Positions 24,501-37,175 of a stretch of DNA of 64,000 nucleotides are shown one piece after another. Under the pieces are notes generated by a model. The model saw only the letters and a list, made by a program, of their open reading frames with translations, was not told the origin of the DNA and did no database searches. How positions within the stretch are numbered: position 1 is the first letter of the stretch; each line of letters opens with the position of its first letter. Position numbers and translations under genes: made by a program. The stretch is from Sarcocystis neurona (lineage: Eukaryota; Apicomplexa; Conoidasida; Eucoccidiorida; Sarcocystidae), in NCBI GenBank assembly GCA_000727475.1, contig KL647305.1, positions 1,280,788 through 1,344,787 on the forward strand, in the 5' to 3' direction.

Positions 24501-26219
24501 TCACAGAGCGAGGCAGATTTTCAGGAGGAGCAAAGCCACTGACCGGATTTAAGTTGGTGGTGCCCCGCATTTTGTCATTTGGATGTCTTTAACTTTTTTG
24601 CGTTCGATGCGCAGGGCGACGACAAATCGCTAACGGGCAAGGCGCTGCTGAAACGCGTGATGCAGTTGTGGCTGCCTGCTGGTGACACTCTCCTGGAGAT
24701 GGTGGTGCGTCACCTGCCGTCGCCGTTTGTAGCGCAGAAGTACAGGGTGGAGAATTTATACGAAGGTCCGATGGACGACGAGGCGGCTCAAGGCATTCGC
24801 AACTGCGATCCCGACGGCCCTTTGATGATGTATGTGAGTAAAATGGTTCCAACGTCCGACAAGGGCCGATTCTATGCATTCGGCCGAGTGTTCTCCGGCA
24901 CTGTGGCCACCGGTCAGAAAGTGCGTATTCAGGGACCGCGGTATGTGCCTGGCGAGAAGACAGATCTTTTTGTGAAGAGCATCCAGCGCACGGTCATCAT
25001 GATGGGCAAGTACGTCGAACACGTCCAGGATGTGCCCTGCGGCAACACTTGCTGCCTGGTAGGGGTAGACCAGTACTTGCTGAAATCTGGCACTCTTACA
25101 ACGTCGGAGACTGCACACAACATTGCTGACATGAAATACTCCGTATCCCCGGTCGTGCGCGTGGCCGTGAAACCCAAGGACAACAAGGAGCTGCCGAAGC
25201 TGGTAGAGGGACTGAAGAAATTGTCGAAATCGGATCCCCTCGTTGTTTGCACGACCGAAGAGTCTGGGGAGCACATTATAGCGGGCTGCGGAGAACTGCA
25301 CGTCGAAATTTGCTTGAAAGATTTGCGCGACGAATACGCACAGATCGACTTCACTGTTTCCGACCCGGTCGTCTCTTACCGTGAGACTGTGTCGGCACCG
25401 TCGCATATGACGTGTCTGTCCAAATCACCGAATAAGCACAACAGACTCTATATGGTGGCGGAGCCGTTCCCTGACGGGCTTGCTGACGCCATAGAGGCAG
25501 GAAAGATCAACGCCCGTGATGACCCAAAAGAGCGTGCAAATGCGCTTGCGGAAAAATTTGACTTCGACAAGAACGCTGCACTGAAGATCTGGTGTTTCGG
25601 CCCGGAAACTACAGGGGCCAACCTACTAGTGGACTGCACCCAGGGAATTCAATACCTGAACGAAATCAAAGACCACTGCAACTCAGCCTTCCAGTGGGCA
25701 TCCAAAGAAGGAGTTCTCTGCGAAGAGAATATGAGGGGCATTCGCTTCAATCTGACGGATGTCACAATGCACGCCGACTCTATTCACCGTGGCGCCGGCC
25801 AAATCATGCCTACATGCCGTCGTGTGCTGTATGCCTGCCAGCTGGCATCTGCGCCTAGATTACAAGAACCTATGTTTTTGGTAGATATCACATGCCCGCA
25901 GGATGCTGTTGGTGGCATTTACTCGACGCTTAACACGCGGCGAGGTCACGTCTTCCACGAAGAACAGCGTGCCGGCACGCCGCTGGTAGAGATCAAGGCG
26001 TACTTGCCTGTGGCGGAATCGTTCGGTTTCACGACGGCGCTCCGTGCGGCTACCTCAGGGCAAGCGTTCCCACAGTGTGTGTTCGATCACTGGAGTATGC
26101 TAAATGGAGACCCTCTTGAGAAAGGATCAAAAATGGAGGAACTCGTCCAAAGCATCCGTACCAGGAAGAACCTGAAACCCGAGATACCGCCGTTCGACAA
26201 CTATTACGATAAGCTGTAA
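21561..26219 (+). CDS. EF2: Elongation factor 2 (EF-2), 3 coding exons, complete
   Basis: GTPase that moves tRNA and mRNA through the ribosome after peptide-bond formation. Exons: 21561-21563 (the ATG alone, followed by GTAAGT), 22902-23792, 24615-26219; total 832 residues, the length I recall for coccidian EF-2. G1 is AHVDHGKST (26-34), the switch I/phosphorylation segment [19 protein letters not shown] (55-73), G3 DSPGHVDFS from residue 98, G4 NKVDR (152-156). Later landmarks are [12 protein letters not shown] at the exon 3 start, [29 protein letters not shown], and the diphthamide loop [13 protein letters not shown] with the modified histidine at about 689. The end is DNYYDKL. The start is fixed because exon 2 begins VNFSVEQ directly after an AG and needs the upstream ATG in CGGCAAAATGG. 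Intron 1 is 1,338 bp and intron 2 is 822 bp. Codon choice is GC-rich at third positions, as expected for a highly expressed gene. Confidence 0.97.
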
Positions 26220-29200
26220 AAAGTGAAGTTGTAGAGTGGTTTATTAGTGTGGCAGCGTCTGTAGGATTAGAAAGGCGTGGTAAATTATTGAAACTGGAGA
26301 AAGTGAGACATTGTGGACCCCGCGTGGGTCTCCTGTTAGATACTTGAGGTGTGATGTGGTAAGAAAGTTAAACGGTTTGCAGTTTTGTGGTACACGGAGG
26401 TTTGTGGTACACGGCGATATGATGTAGTTGTAGGGAACTCGTGGACAGCTGCACGAGGTCGTGAGTGAAGGAACGTCGCTAACCATATGTGATCCAGTTC
26501 TGAATGTGGTGAAGCGTGACCTAAGGTTAAGGCGGGGGGTGGGGGGGACCGGGGGGGGGGGAGATTCTTTGAAATGGCATAGTGTCGCAGTTTGTGCGAC
26601 ACGAAGAAGAATTTGGACGGCGACCGAAGTGGTGACCTGGGCAAACCTTTTGCGGCTGTGTTGCGTCACAATACAAAGCGAGATCCATGAATCGCATGAC
26701 AAGGGACGACCGCAGATCGTTCGTAAGTAATTTTATCTGCGTATTAGCATGACGAAAACAGCAACAACGCAGAGCACTGGCGTGTATCGTGTACGCCGAA
26801 GACATCCGTTGCCGGAAACAGGAATTGAATAATGTAGTGATGGCGGAGGATCACACCGCCCGTAAGGATTTCTTGAAATTGTAGCCGTGCACCTCTAGCC
26901 CCTTCACCTAGACAAGGCCTTTAATCTTGACTCCTTTGCCTTTGTTGAACCGTGCGTACGAGTGGAGCCTAACACCGCGGTTTTTCTCGGCAACTGCATC
27001 GAGCTGTTTTCTGTGTTGCGGCTGCACGCGTTAGTGAACTGCAACAGTGTTGACAACGCTGCACATCTGTGCTAGTGTCGGTGAAGCTTCTTCGTACCAG
27101 TAGAGGGCGCAGTGCATCTCAGGAAGACATACTTTGAATTTTGTGTACCATCACTTGGCGGGCAATGTGCGCGTTCTTTGTAGAGTCACACACGCGCACG
27201 TTTTCTGATTGACGAGGTTTAGGAACACCGCTGGACATGGTAGGTGTAACTTCGCTTAGGGATTTAGCGTGTGTTTTTGTCGTATCTCACGCGCACAAAT
27301 GCATTCGATTTTTGTACCTTCAAGCAGCTGTGAGAAAAAGTTGGCGATCGCCTAGGTGACGCTGTGTCGGCAGAGAATAGAGCCTCACATGATGCGGAAA
27401 CGTTTTGCACAACGTGGAACTTACAGCAGCGGATCACATTAGCATGCTGGTCACTCGTAGTCTTCAGCGGCTGCGGATTACAGTGCCAGGGTACTGGAAG
27501 CTGTGCCATTCATTCATTCTTCACAGCAAAACGCTCAATGCGGCAGTATGCTCAGCGGTAAAGTTGTGACATCCGAAACAAACAGGCCCTGGAAAAGACG
27601 CCGTAGAGGGTCTTCTCACTGCGGATGCTGTACTTGTCCGTAAGCTGTAGTACCATATAGCCTTCTGGCGGCATTCTCACAGTCATTCGCACATTTTGGT
27701 GCACGTTCGCTTATTTAAAACGGAATTAAATGTACCCAGATTCGCAAGAAACATGGCACAATGCGTAAGTGCTGGGAGGGTTAGGAGTGTACAAAAACTT
27801 GCAGGCCTGTGAATCCAGTGGGGCCTGCAGCGGTGCATAATCTTACGGTTCCAGAAGTGTATTTCAGTGTTTCACCAGGCAGGGGACGTAATGCCGATTC
27901 TAAATACAGGCGTGCGTGCAAAGTACTCAATTTGTCAAGTCATTCAGTTCAAGATCGCAAGGGCATGACGATGTGCACTGCCCAGCGTCGTGCTACGCGA
28001 CAGAAGACCGTCTACTATAAAGAAAATGATGATTGCGGCAGGTATGGAACAGGAAGCTTTCAACACATTGACGCTGTCTGATAACAACCTCCAGCTTGCC
28101 AAAGGTCAGCACGCAAGAGGCGCAGTGCCTTACACCTTCCCTTAAAACAGCGGCCTCACATGCATGATTCGACTTTCACGCTTAGTAAAACGCAATAAAG
28201 TATCACAGCAACGCCATTGTAAGGCGTGCAATGCCTCGCTGCAGAAGGCACTCAAGTGCCCGAACAAGGTTACAGTGTTAGTAAATCGAAGTAGTCGTTC
28301 ACTGTTGAATAAGAAAAAACAAGGATAGCACTTTCGACGCGGCACGAATACACAAAGACGATGTACAGCGATAGGGCACAAAGGCGAAGGTTATACAAAG
28401 GGGGCTGAGTGCACTGCACATACACAATGGTATGCGTATGCCCATATAGGCGACTTCATGTGAAGTCACATGCACAAACGTTGAAGTGAGTGAGCGCACA
28501 GCCACGGGCCTCTACGCGCGTACGCCAGTGACGTCCTCGAGTTTTTTATAACCGAATCAAAAACCTTGCTAGAAACTGGAATTGAAGAAACAAGGCGTAT
28601 CTACCTGGGAGCCGCCGCGACGCCTCACGTGTGTGCCTCCGTCTTCCCCGCGGACGGGCAAAGAAGAACAAAAGAGTGCGCTTGAAGTTTGCGTCCAAGC
28701 AAGGCGCGATTGCTTCCAAATTACACAGCATCCTCCACGTAGTGGAGGTACTGGCAGTTACATTTGCAATCCACGTAATTAGGTGTCTCTGCACACGAAT
28801 TACGAATGCCTGATGAATCCGCACGTAATCCGTTGCGGCAAGGTTCTTCTGCTCACCACATTGCCTCTCCCAACTAGCTTGTGGCTTTCGGTTGTGCAAT
28901 AGAACATTATTGATCGTCGCCTATAAACAATCTCCCATAGTCAACTATGCCTGACAGCATCAGGATATTGGCACGCTATTCGCGTGTAGGCTTTCTGACT
29001 ATTACAATGATTTCTCCTATGCGTTCAGCTGTAGTAGCTGTTCCGTCCTTCAGGATATAGTGCACCGTCCTTTCTTTTGTGAGGATCCAGTTCGCTGAAG
29101 CAGCATCGCAGTCGCACAGTCGGCACGGTCATGTAGATGTATCGTTAATCTTATTAAAAATCAAAAGCGGCGTTGAAAACAGTAACCGGGCACCATTTCG

Positions 29201-30127
29201 AAGTGCAGCAGCTCAACAAGTCAAAAACACTACGTCCTCGCGCGGAAGCGACGGGGCTGACAAAGGTACACGCGCAGCAAGAGGACTTCGCAAGTACCTT
29301 TGTCTTTTGTGTCTGTGTACACTGGCTGCTTCTCGTGTTGCAGGGATCGAAACGTAGATAGCTATGCTAGTCGCCAAGCTCGCGGTTTATTCAAAACTGC
29401 GCAGTTGACTCACTTGTGGTTTCGGCGGCTGTGCGCTACCGTTTGTCGCTCCAGCGCCTATGTAAAAACGCAGCCGTACATATTTGCAGTGGTACACAAA
29501 TACAACGTACGTGGGTGTTCATACACATAAAATTAGCCCTATGGCATGACACTCATCTAAGCAGAGAAACAGAACACGTAGAAATGTTCAAACCACTGGT
29601 GTGCGGACCCAGCGCGACTGTGGACCTGTGAAAAAGCACATTTTAAACGACCACAGCAGATTCCTAGTCACCACAAATGTCTATACACAGACATATGCGT
29701 GTGACGTCGTGACGGACACGTCTGGAGTACCTGCACACGAGCGTAGACACCAGCACGTAGACACAGAAAAACCCGAAAAAAACCCTCCACCATGGAGTGC
29801 GTCAGCGTCTTCCCGCTTCAAGAAAAGGGATCGAAACACGTTCACGAGAAATAAGGGTGTATACGGAAAAAGTGCCGGACGATCTCGTAAGTCGCTCGAG
29901 GCGTGTGCGCGTACACCTGTGTGCACACACATATCTCTATAAACGTCAACGATGTGCAAACACACCTACAGGAACACAGAGAAGACTGCACAGGCAGTTC
30001 CTCATGTACACCTACGTGTACCACTTGAGTGTTTCACACACTGTGCCAAGAATAAGGGTATACACACACTCTGCGTCTTGTTTTCCTCTCACAGCGCGGT
30101 ATCTCATAATTATTTTAGGAACCACCT
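26220..30127. other. Intergenic between convergent EF-2 and AN1 zinc-finger genes
   Basis: About 3.9 kb containing both 3' ends. It is poor in TATA/CACA microsatellites compared with the introns. A long G tract lies at 26531-26561 and a short direct repeat (TTTGTGGTACACGG) at about 26384-26415. Several frames of 60-115 codons (for example 28546-28899 minus and 29079-29357 plus) have no start context, motif or splice partner and are not called. Confidence 0.45.
26531..26561 (+). repeat. G-rich tract with G-quadruplex potential, 3' of EF-2
   Basis: Runs of about 6, 7 and 12 consecutive G separated by T and ACC lie roughly 310 bases beyond the EF-2 stop codon, on the sense strand. They could fold into a quadruplex in DNA or RNA. 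They may also be a site of sequencing error in homopolymers. Confidence 0.6.
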
Positions 30128-33100
30128 CTACAGGGAAAAGCAGGTAAATGATTCGAAATAATCCGGGTTACCGGCAGAGACGCGAGAAGAGGAGCCTCCG
30201 GTGCCGCTGGAAGAGGTGAAGAGACGGAAGGCAGCACGCGCTTTCTGCTGTCGCGCTTTGCGTGCCTCTTCTCGCACTTGAAAGCAGTTGTGATCTTCTT
30301 GCAGTCTATGCTTCAGACACACTTTCTGCCCGCACTCTTTGCAGTCATACGTCGTTATATTTGAGAGGCGCTGAACGCAGCAGTCGCACATCACTCACAG
30401 CTGAAAACCGACGACAGGGACATCTCACGTGTGGCCACCACATACATATATATACACACGAATGCTTGTTACGGAGGAGGAAGCTGCACTTGCAGGAACG
30501 AAGTAATAAACAGGCTCTTTCATTACTGTAATACGTGTTGATGCGTTTCAGCAATCCGAGTAATTCGGCGTACGCATATGCACATGCGTGTACACCTATG
30601 TGTACGGATACAGAGTAACCGATGGGCACCCCATTACAACAATAGACACACAATAATGCACTGCCGCAGGGCGAACAACAAGGCACTTACCTGCGCACAC
30701 AAATGCACCTGTGGCGGGACAGCTTAGACATAAGAACACACTTGCGTATGAAGGCTGGATTTAGTGCACGTGTAGATCCTGCAGACAGATACGGATGAAG
30801 CGCGACAAAGATACCTGAGAGCAGTGGCGACACGCAGAGCTACAAGACTTCGACATGACTCAGGCCTCACTTTTTAACAGTGACGCAAGAGCCGAAACAA
30901 CTACGATTCTCTGATTCTAAACAACCTTGCAAATCCCGCGTGAACGCGAAACTTTGCGCATTCATAATGCGTGAAGACGCGTAAGTGTGTGTGCGCTGAA
31001 CAGCTGGCAGCGTGTTATCCATTTCACCAACATGCATAACCGTATGTGTACCCATAACTATACATATTCGTGGGCGGGGTACCCGAGATAGTTTGAAAGT
31101 GTATATACTGTAGGCACTGTCAGATAGTGACGGCTGTTCTAAAAACGTGTGGCAATGTCCTTCCTTCCCATTCAGGTGCATCCGTTGAGGACGAATACTG
31201 AGTCAGTATTTTCGAATGCGTGAGACAGACAGACAGAGACAAAGCGGCAATGTGACACACACGCGGAGACGGCTGACCGTCTGTATTCCTTCTTAGCAGC
31301 GTCAACACACAGAGGACTAGCCACCGTTTTTTGTCCTTCTTCGCAGCGTGTACACACCCAGCACTCGCCAACGTCTTCTTTTCTTCCATTCTCTCTCTCA
31401 CTCCTCCCTGTACGGTCACGCGTCCGTACGTGTCTACCCCTGTGCCGCGTTTCCGAAGAGAGGGGAATTTTAAAGCGAAGTCCTTTGTACAGAACAGGTG
31501 ACTGCGTTGCGCTTTGGACGGCGTTGCTCGCTGCTGCTGCGAAGGAGTGTGTGAGTACTTCCCAACTTTTTGATTCTGACTGAACTCTTACCTCCTTGCA
31601 ACCACGAATGGGACAGGTCTGGCCCTTCTGCTTCTGCTTCCGCTCTTCAAAACGTCGCGGGTCGCACGCGGGCGCGTGGCGCCTCGCTGCTGCTGTGTCC
31701 GTCTCCTCGTCGTGCTGCGCGAGAATACGCAAGTACACTGCAACAGGCAAAGATGTGAAACCGCCGTGAAACCAGCAGGAACACAATACATGTCCTTGAA
31801 GATTTGCGTCGTCGGGAAACGTTTGCAGCTGGTTGTCTGCTCTTTGCACTCCGCTTTCTCCTTGTGACATTTGTACATATGTATATGACAATTGGCTCCG
31901 AGCGCGTCACTCCTGAGAAACTCCTCCTTTCCTCCTGTGCTGCTGCTATTACTACAATCTCACTAACACCTAGCACGCGTACAAGTGAACTTTCCTAGTG
32001 ACTACCAGTGCTGCCACTTATTGCAAGAAGAACTTCTCCTTGCTTTATCCCTCCAGCAGTCCTTTCGCTACTTCTGCACCCCACTCTCGCGAATACCACT
32101 ACCACTCCTGCGGCCACGGGTCACGCGCGAGCGCTCTTCTTCCGCTCCTGGTCGCCATCCGGCTCAACTACTAACATGGCACCGCAGACTCCGAAGCCAA
32201 TGTGGGGATACGCAACACATGGACAGACACAAAATCCAGTACGCACAGACGTCTGAAACAATGAAAATACTGCGCGTTCGTGGATAGACGCGTGCAACTG
32301 TATTTGTACGGGTTGCTGCTTCGACAGCACTCATGTTAGGGACTGTGGAGAGGACAAAGAGCTTCGTCCACACCAAATAAACGGGCCCAACATACCAACT
32401 GGACACTCTCTCCACTACACGCGAGAAAAGGTGCAGTGCGCCCGTCACCGGCGGACCTAAAGGAAACGACGAAGGCACGGCACTTCCGCGTACGAGGAAA
32501 CTTCTCACGTTGCTGCTTCTTGCAGTCGGATACACTTGTTTTGAACTTACAGCAGGATTCCATCATTTCTGACGGGAAGGTGGTAAGTCACGTGTCTCCG
32601 CGTCCAAGGCAAACGGTTCATATTTGCTTTTACAGAAGAAGTCTGTCCCTTTCGACTACCGAAATGACTCGACTTTAACTCAACGCTACTGGTAATGACA
32701 CGAATTCTCCTACAGACGTGTATTTACAATACATGTATATCCAATACATGTACAGATAATATGTGGATATACAGTATACGTATAATATATATATATATAT
32801 CACACATATACACATATATATATATATATATATGATATATGTATAGTGTACGTATACACACTATATGTATATATAATATATGTGTACATAATATATATAT
32901 ATATATATATAAATGTACATATGGGTGTGCGTAATTTAGGTTTTTCTCGCATTCACACAGCATATATACCCATACCTACATACGTGAGAGGCGTCACCAC
33001 AGATTGCTTTGTCGCGTATAAGCCAACTCCACTGCCCGTTTACCTCCAGCGTTAAACGCCAAAATTCGACACAGCCGGCGAAACGTCACAGTTTTGACCC

Positions 33101-35745
33101 CTGCGTGGACACTGCTCTTCGTTCATCATACACAGATATGTACACAGGCACGAACGGCGCAAGTCTTTACCAATTCGAAATGTTACACGAATTCACAGCT
33201 CCGAAAGACCAACAACAGATTCTCCCTATTCTCACACAGAGGCGAGTCACCGCCATTCTGTGTCTGAATCTAAGGCAACCTCTGGCGTGTTTTTAAAGCA
33301 GACGGATAACTGCAGCTGCCTTGAAGTGGAAGACAAAGTCTCACCACTTTCTTGCGCATTTTTAAGATCCCTGTACCTTTTACGTACGGAAACTTACAAG
33401 TGTACGCATAAGGGAGTATCTTGGCTGTCCACGCGTACTAGACAAACTTCCCCTGCTATCAGCTTTCAACGCAAGATCTGCATGCTACTTCAGAAGGACG
33501 CGTGGACACAGCATACGTACACACATATAGAGAGTCACGCATACCGATGTGGGGGCAGATACACGCACTCATACATATACAGTCAAATGTAAGCATAAAA
33601 AAGAATACCACGCGCTGCGTGCGTTTCTCAAGTGAAGTCCGCTGGACGAGGAGTACCTCCAAAAGTCCTCAGCATTCCTCCACAGAGGATGGATTCTACT
33701 TGAGTATGGGGCAGGAATCTCTCTGTCGCAAAGAACGGCCACTTCTGCACAGGAGAAGTTGTCTCTCTGCGTCGTTGCAGAATTAATACGTGATTTTCAT
33801 TGCCTTCCCATGCACAAAAGTGCTGCTTACCATGAAAACTGTTTCCAAGCACTTAGGACAGACAAACACGCGTCGGTCTCCCGTGCGAAGCCTTGCACAG
33901 TTGTGCTTCTCGGCCATGTAATGGTCCACGCAGTACTGCAGCGCGTACGCACCACCGGCAGCAGAAGTGTTGCAACAGCAGCAGCAGGACAGAGTGCAGC
34001 AAGAACAGCAGAGGCGACTGCACAAGAAGCAGCGGAGTCGTAGCAGCAACACCAGAATCGGCAGAAGCAGCAGGTTTTCGGCAGCGGCACCATCAGCGGG
34101 GGGCCGGGGCCGGCGCGTGAATCAGCATGCAGAAACGGAAGAAGCCATTAGACAGCATTTGAAGCACAAAGTCAGAGAGGAGAGTAGAAACTATTAGGAT
34201 CCGAAGAATCAGAAGTCGATCGGGAGAGAGCGCCACCGGGATAGACTGCAGCAAGAAGAGCAGCGAGGAGAGGGAACGCGAACGAAACACATCCAGAAGA
34301 ATTTAAGCTGCAGCAAGGAGAGGGGCACTTATATCTCTACGAAGAGGACGTACAGCTGGAGGGGGCACGACAGAAGTGCAGAAGTGCAGCAGAATTCAAA
34401 GCAGCAGGTGGAAAACATTTCTCCTAAAAGACCACACAGCACGAGTCGTTGTCGAAAAAAATGCAGCATCACGCTAAAGCAATGCCACAAAATTCTATGC
34501 CCGCCGCTGCTGTCACGCAGCTACATGTGACGGACCGCGCAGCTGCCTGAGAGCAGCACCAGGAGCAGTTAGCAGCAGAAATCACCGTCTATGCAAGAGA
34601 GTAATGGAACGAGCGCCATGCAGGTAAACGAGCACCAGGAAGAAACACGTTCAAAGGTAGACACCGAAATACTGGAGGACGTGCCGTTCCAAATACGTAG
34701 CCGTCTTCAACAATAACGGCACTCGCCTATTTAAACCCGTGAAAAACGAAAGGAGGCTAAACGAGCCACCTGACATATAACACTTACGTCACGCACGTGG
34801 AGCTGCTGCGTATGCAGTTGACACAGTCAACTATAGCAGCAGAGTGCGACGGTTGGTCCACACAAACAAATGCACACGTATATATACATTTTCCCATATA
34901 CAGAATTAAGTGTATCGCACTACGCCATACGCGCACGAGGATATCTGAAGGAGCGTGTTACATACACAGTGTACAGTCGTAGAAGCAGTTGGATGTCCTC
35001 ACTCCGACGAAAGCGAAGTTTTCATCAGCAACACCGGCAGCTGTTGTAGCAGCAGCAGCAGCATTGCAGCAACACGAGCAGCCCAGAGGAACAATCTTGC
35101 AAGCCTGCTGCTTCCTCCCCCAGCACCAAGCAGAAGCGTTCTTCGGGCAAAGACAGCAACGTGTTGGAGCGGCCCGACTACTGCGGACAGATCAGAGCCA
35201 GAGGGACGGCTCCGTGCCTGAAAGGTCGGCTTCTCTATACAAGGAGGACGTGTGCGCATCACTGGCACACGTAGAAGAGACAGGTTTACACTCAGAGGTC
35301 TGCCTGCAGGGGTTTACTGCTGTCACGAGAGCAAATTTATTGGGCCACTACAGATAAAACGCACCCATCTCATTATAAACATTTCCTTCAAAACGGTTCA
35401 CTACAGGATTTACACATGGATTTATACGAGTTGTATATATGCAACTTATCAGAAGCAGTGCACATCGGTAGCTAAAAGGAAAAACTGGTAGACAACAACA
35501 CAGTTCTGTTCACCGGAGGTGAGTGTCGACGATAGCGGGATTTACTGAGGAGAGAGTACAGTAGGAAAGCACGACGGCACAGGAGAGGCAAAGAATAACG
35601 TTTCTGAAATGTTCTCCATGCAGAACAAACTTCTGTTAAGAGCCGTTACCACTTGAGAGCACTTGTTGCAGACAAACGGAAGGAAATCCCGTGTGCGACA
35701 GAGGGGGTCGCTGCAGACGGCGCCTTTGTCCGAAAAAACTGCCAT
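30128..35745 (-). CDS. AN1-type zinc finger protein with two AN1 fingers (ZFAND2-like), 4 exons
   Basis: Exons 35745-35650, 33935-33831, 31714-31592, 30370-30128, all GT-AG and all phase 0, giving 188 residues. Finger 1 spans exons 1-2: CSDPLC, CNKC, CVDHYMAEKHNC fits C-x4-C-x9-C-x2-C-x4-C-x2-H-x5-H-x-C. Finger 2 spans exons 3-4: CPIRGC, CKEC, CLKHRLQEDHNC fits the same pattern. Between them a CPKC pair and a later HAPAC may form an extra metal site, as in ZFAND2A/B. The tail is basic then Ser/Gly-rich and ends in FTCFSL. AN1 proteins of this layout in animals bind the proteasome or p97 and act in ubiquitin-linked protein quality control; no ubiquitin-interacting motif is visible here. The ATG is the first in frame and starts MAVFSDKGAV, close to finger 1 as in homologues. 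Introns are 1.2-2.1 kb. Family call secure; function by homology only. Confidence 0.92.
32715..32930. repeat. AT-rich microsatellite block in AN1 gene intron 2
   Basis: About 200 bases made of TATA, TATG and TACA runs, including several pure (TA)n stretches of 12-20 bases. It lies in the intron between exons 2 and 3. Similar but shorter blocks occur in most introns of the window. Confidence 0.7.
33955..34115. repeat. CAG/GCA-rich stretch in AN1 gene intron 1
   Basis: The plus strand is dense in CAG and GCA trinucleotides, interrupted and not a perfect repeat. The antisense reading produces Cys/Ala-rich frames on the minus strand next to exon 2 that are not part of the protein. A second, weaker cluster is at about 35038-35125. 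CAG-rich islands are common in coccidian genomes. Confidence 0.55.
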
Positions 35746-37175
35746 CTTTCGGAGACGGTGTTTTTGCAGTTAAAGTGAAGTCAAAAAAATGCCCAGCCTG
35801 CGTCTGCTGCGTCAGCTTCATTGATGAGAAAAGCCTGGTGGCTGTCGCACGCGCTGCTCTATGCCCGCTGCTGCGATACATTCCTGGTGCACGACTACCC
35901 CTAACAAAACATACACATACGCATAGACATACGTACGAGATTGTTTCGTCTAGGGTCGGTCTTCCAAAATCTGTGTACAGCACTTCATTACTAATTACAA
36001 GCAGTACATATAGAATACTCTTCTTCCCTAGCGATTCTGCCAACAGTCATACGTGCGTGAAAGAGTGCACGCGGACGCATCGTCGCACAACGCTTCAGCC
36101 ACTGCAGTGTCACCCCCAGTCGTCTCACGTCATCGTTGGCACTGCGGTAAAATCAACGTAACCGGCGCACGTTCTACGTTTAACTGAAGCCTTTACAGTG
36201 TCTGTCTACCCTCTAACCGCGGTTTCCTGTAATGGCTGCTTCCACCCCTACGCAACCGTTCGCTCTGCTGTCTAACCGGTAGAAGTGTTTGTACTGTCTC
36301 GGAGGAACTAAACAAGTAGAGTCTGCATATGTGTCAGTTCTGTGCCTCCACAGAGTTGCCAGAAATACAAACAAATGCGTGTACACCTGTATCCGTCTGT
36401 GTGCACGTACCAATGTCTCTATGCGTACGAATCGACTACCTTTCCATTCAGCGTAACGGCAGCTCTCTAGCGCTGCCTGTACGCCTCACCATTCCTTTTC
36501 ACAACAACGCACTACGCCAGAGCTGCGATAAATTAAGCCCCTGAGGAAAGAGAGAAAATCCTACTCATGGGCTGCCACGAGGAGGGCAGGAACCTACTGT
36601 TATCCACGTCCTCTGAACACCTTCGCTACGTGAAAATCTTCTCCAGCAGACAGACCGAGAACTAAAAAGAGAGATACGCAGGCAAGGCCAGTCTACTGCG
36701 CTTTCAAACCAGTCAATGAGAAAGAGAGCCGGGCGAGAAGAATTTTGCTTGATGAAGTATTTTTCACAGACAGTCGGAGCCTCTGCGCGGCTACAAATTG
36801 GGCAAAGGAGATTCGCTTCAAAGTCAAACCGTGTGCTTTGTAGAGGTAGACGTGTGGGACTTTACGACGACAGAATCTTTGTACATCTATGAAATCTATC
36901 TTCTCTATCTATATTGACGTCGACGGCAGAATTACCGGTATTTCGTTGTCTCAGCTCCCGACGTCCTTGCACGCTGAGGGATGAAGACCAAAGAAAGCCA
37001 GGGGTTGCTTGATGATGACGCCGTGCGCAAGCATTTCTTTCTTGTTTTTGTTCTCGCGGTATGAGTCCTTCTACGAGAGGAGTCGTCGCAGAGTCAGAAA
37101 AGGATCTGCATTCTGGTGATGCAAGACACAACTGCGCTACCCACTACGAGCGGGTGAGGCAGTATTTGCTGGCAG
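35746..37175. other. Upstream region of the AN1 gene; no gene assigned
   Basis: This holds the promoter and leader of the AN1 gene. The plus-strand frame at 35691-36161 overlaps AN1 exon 1 antisense and then runs into low-complexity sequence; it is not supported. If the candidate at 37176 is real, its first exon should be here or just downstream, but I could not identify it. Confidence 0.35.

Noticed and set aside
31172..31891. 239-codon minus-strand frame
   Set aside because: Only 31714-31592 is supported as an AN1 exon; the rest has no zinc-finger residues and is intron read-through.
32121..32330. Minus-strand frame ending CGAMLVVEPDGDQERKK considered as a missing AN1 exon
   Set aside because: No donor before its stop codon, and exons 2 and 3 already join in phase with complete fingers.
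32523..32582. Exon-like plus-strand block with CAG acceptor and GTAAGT donor
   Set aside because: It lies antisense in AN1 intron 2, has no partner exon, and the opposite strand also shows splice-like borders there, so chance is likely.
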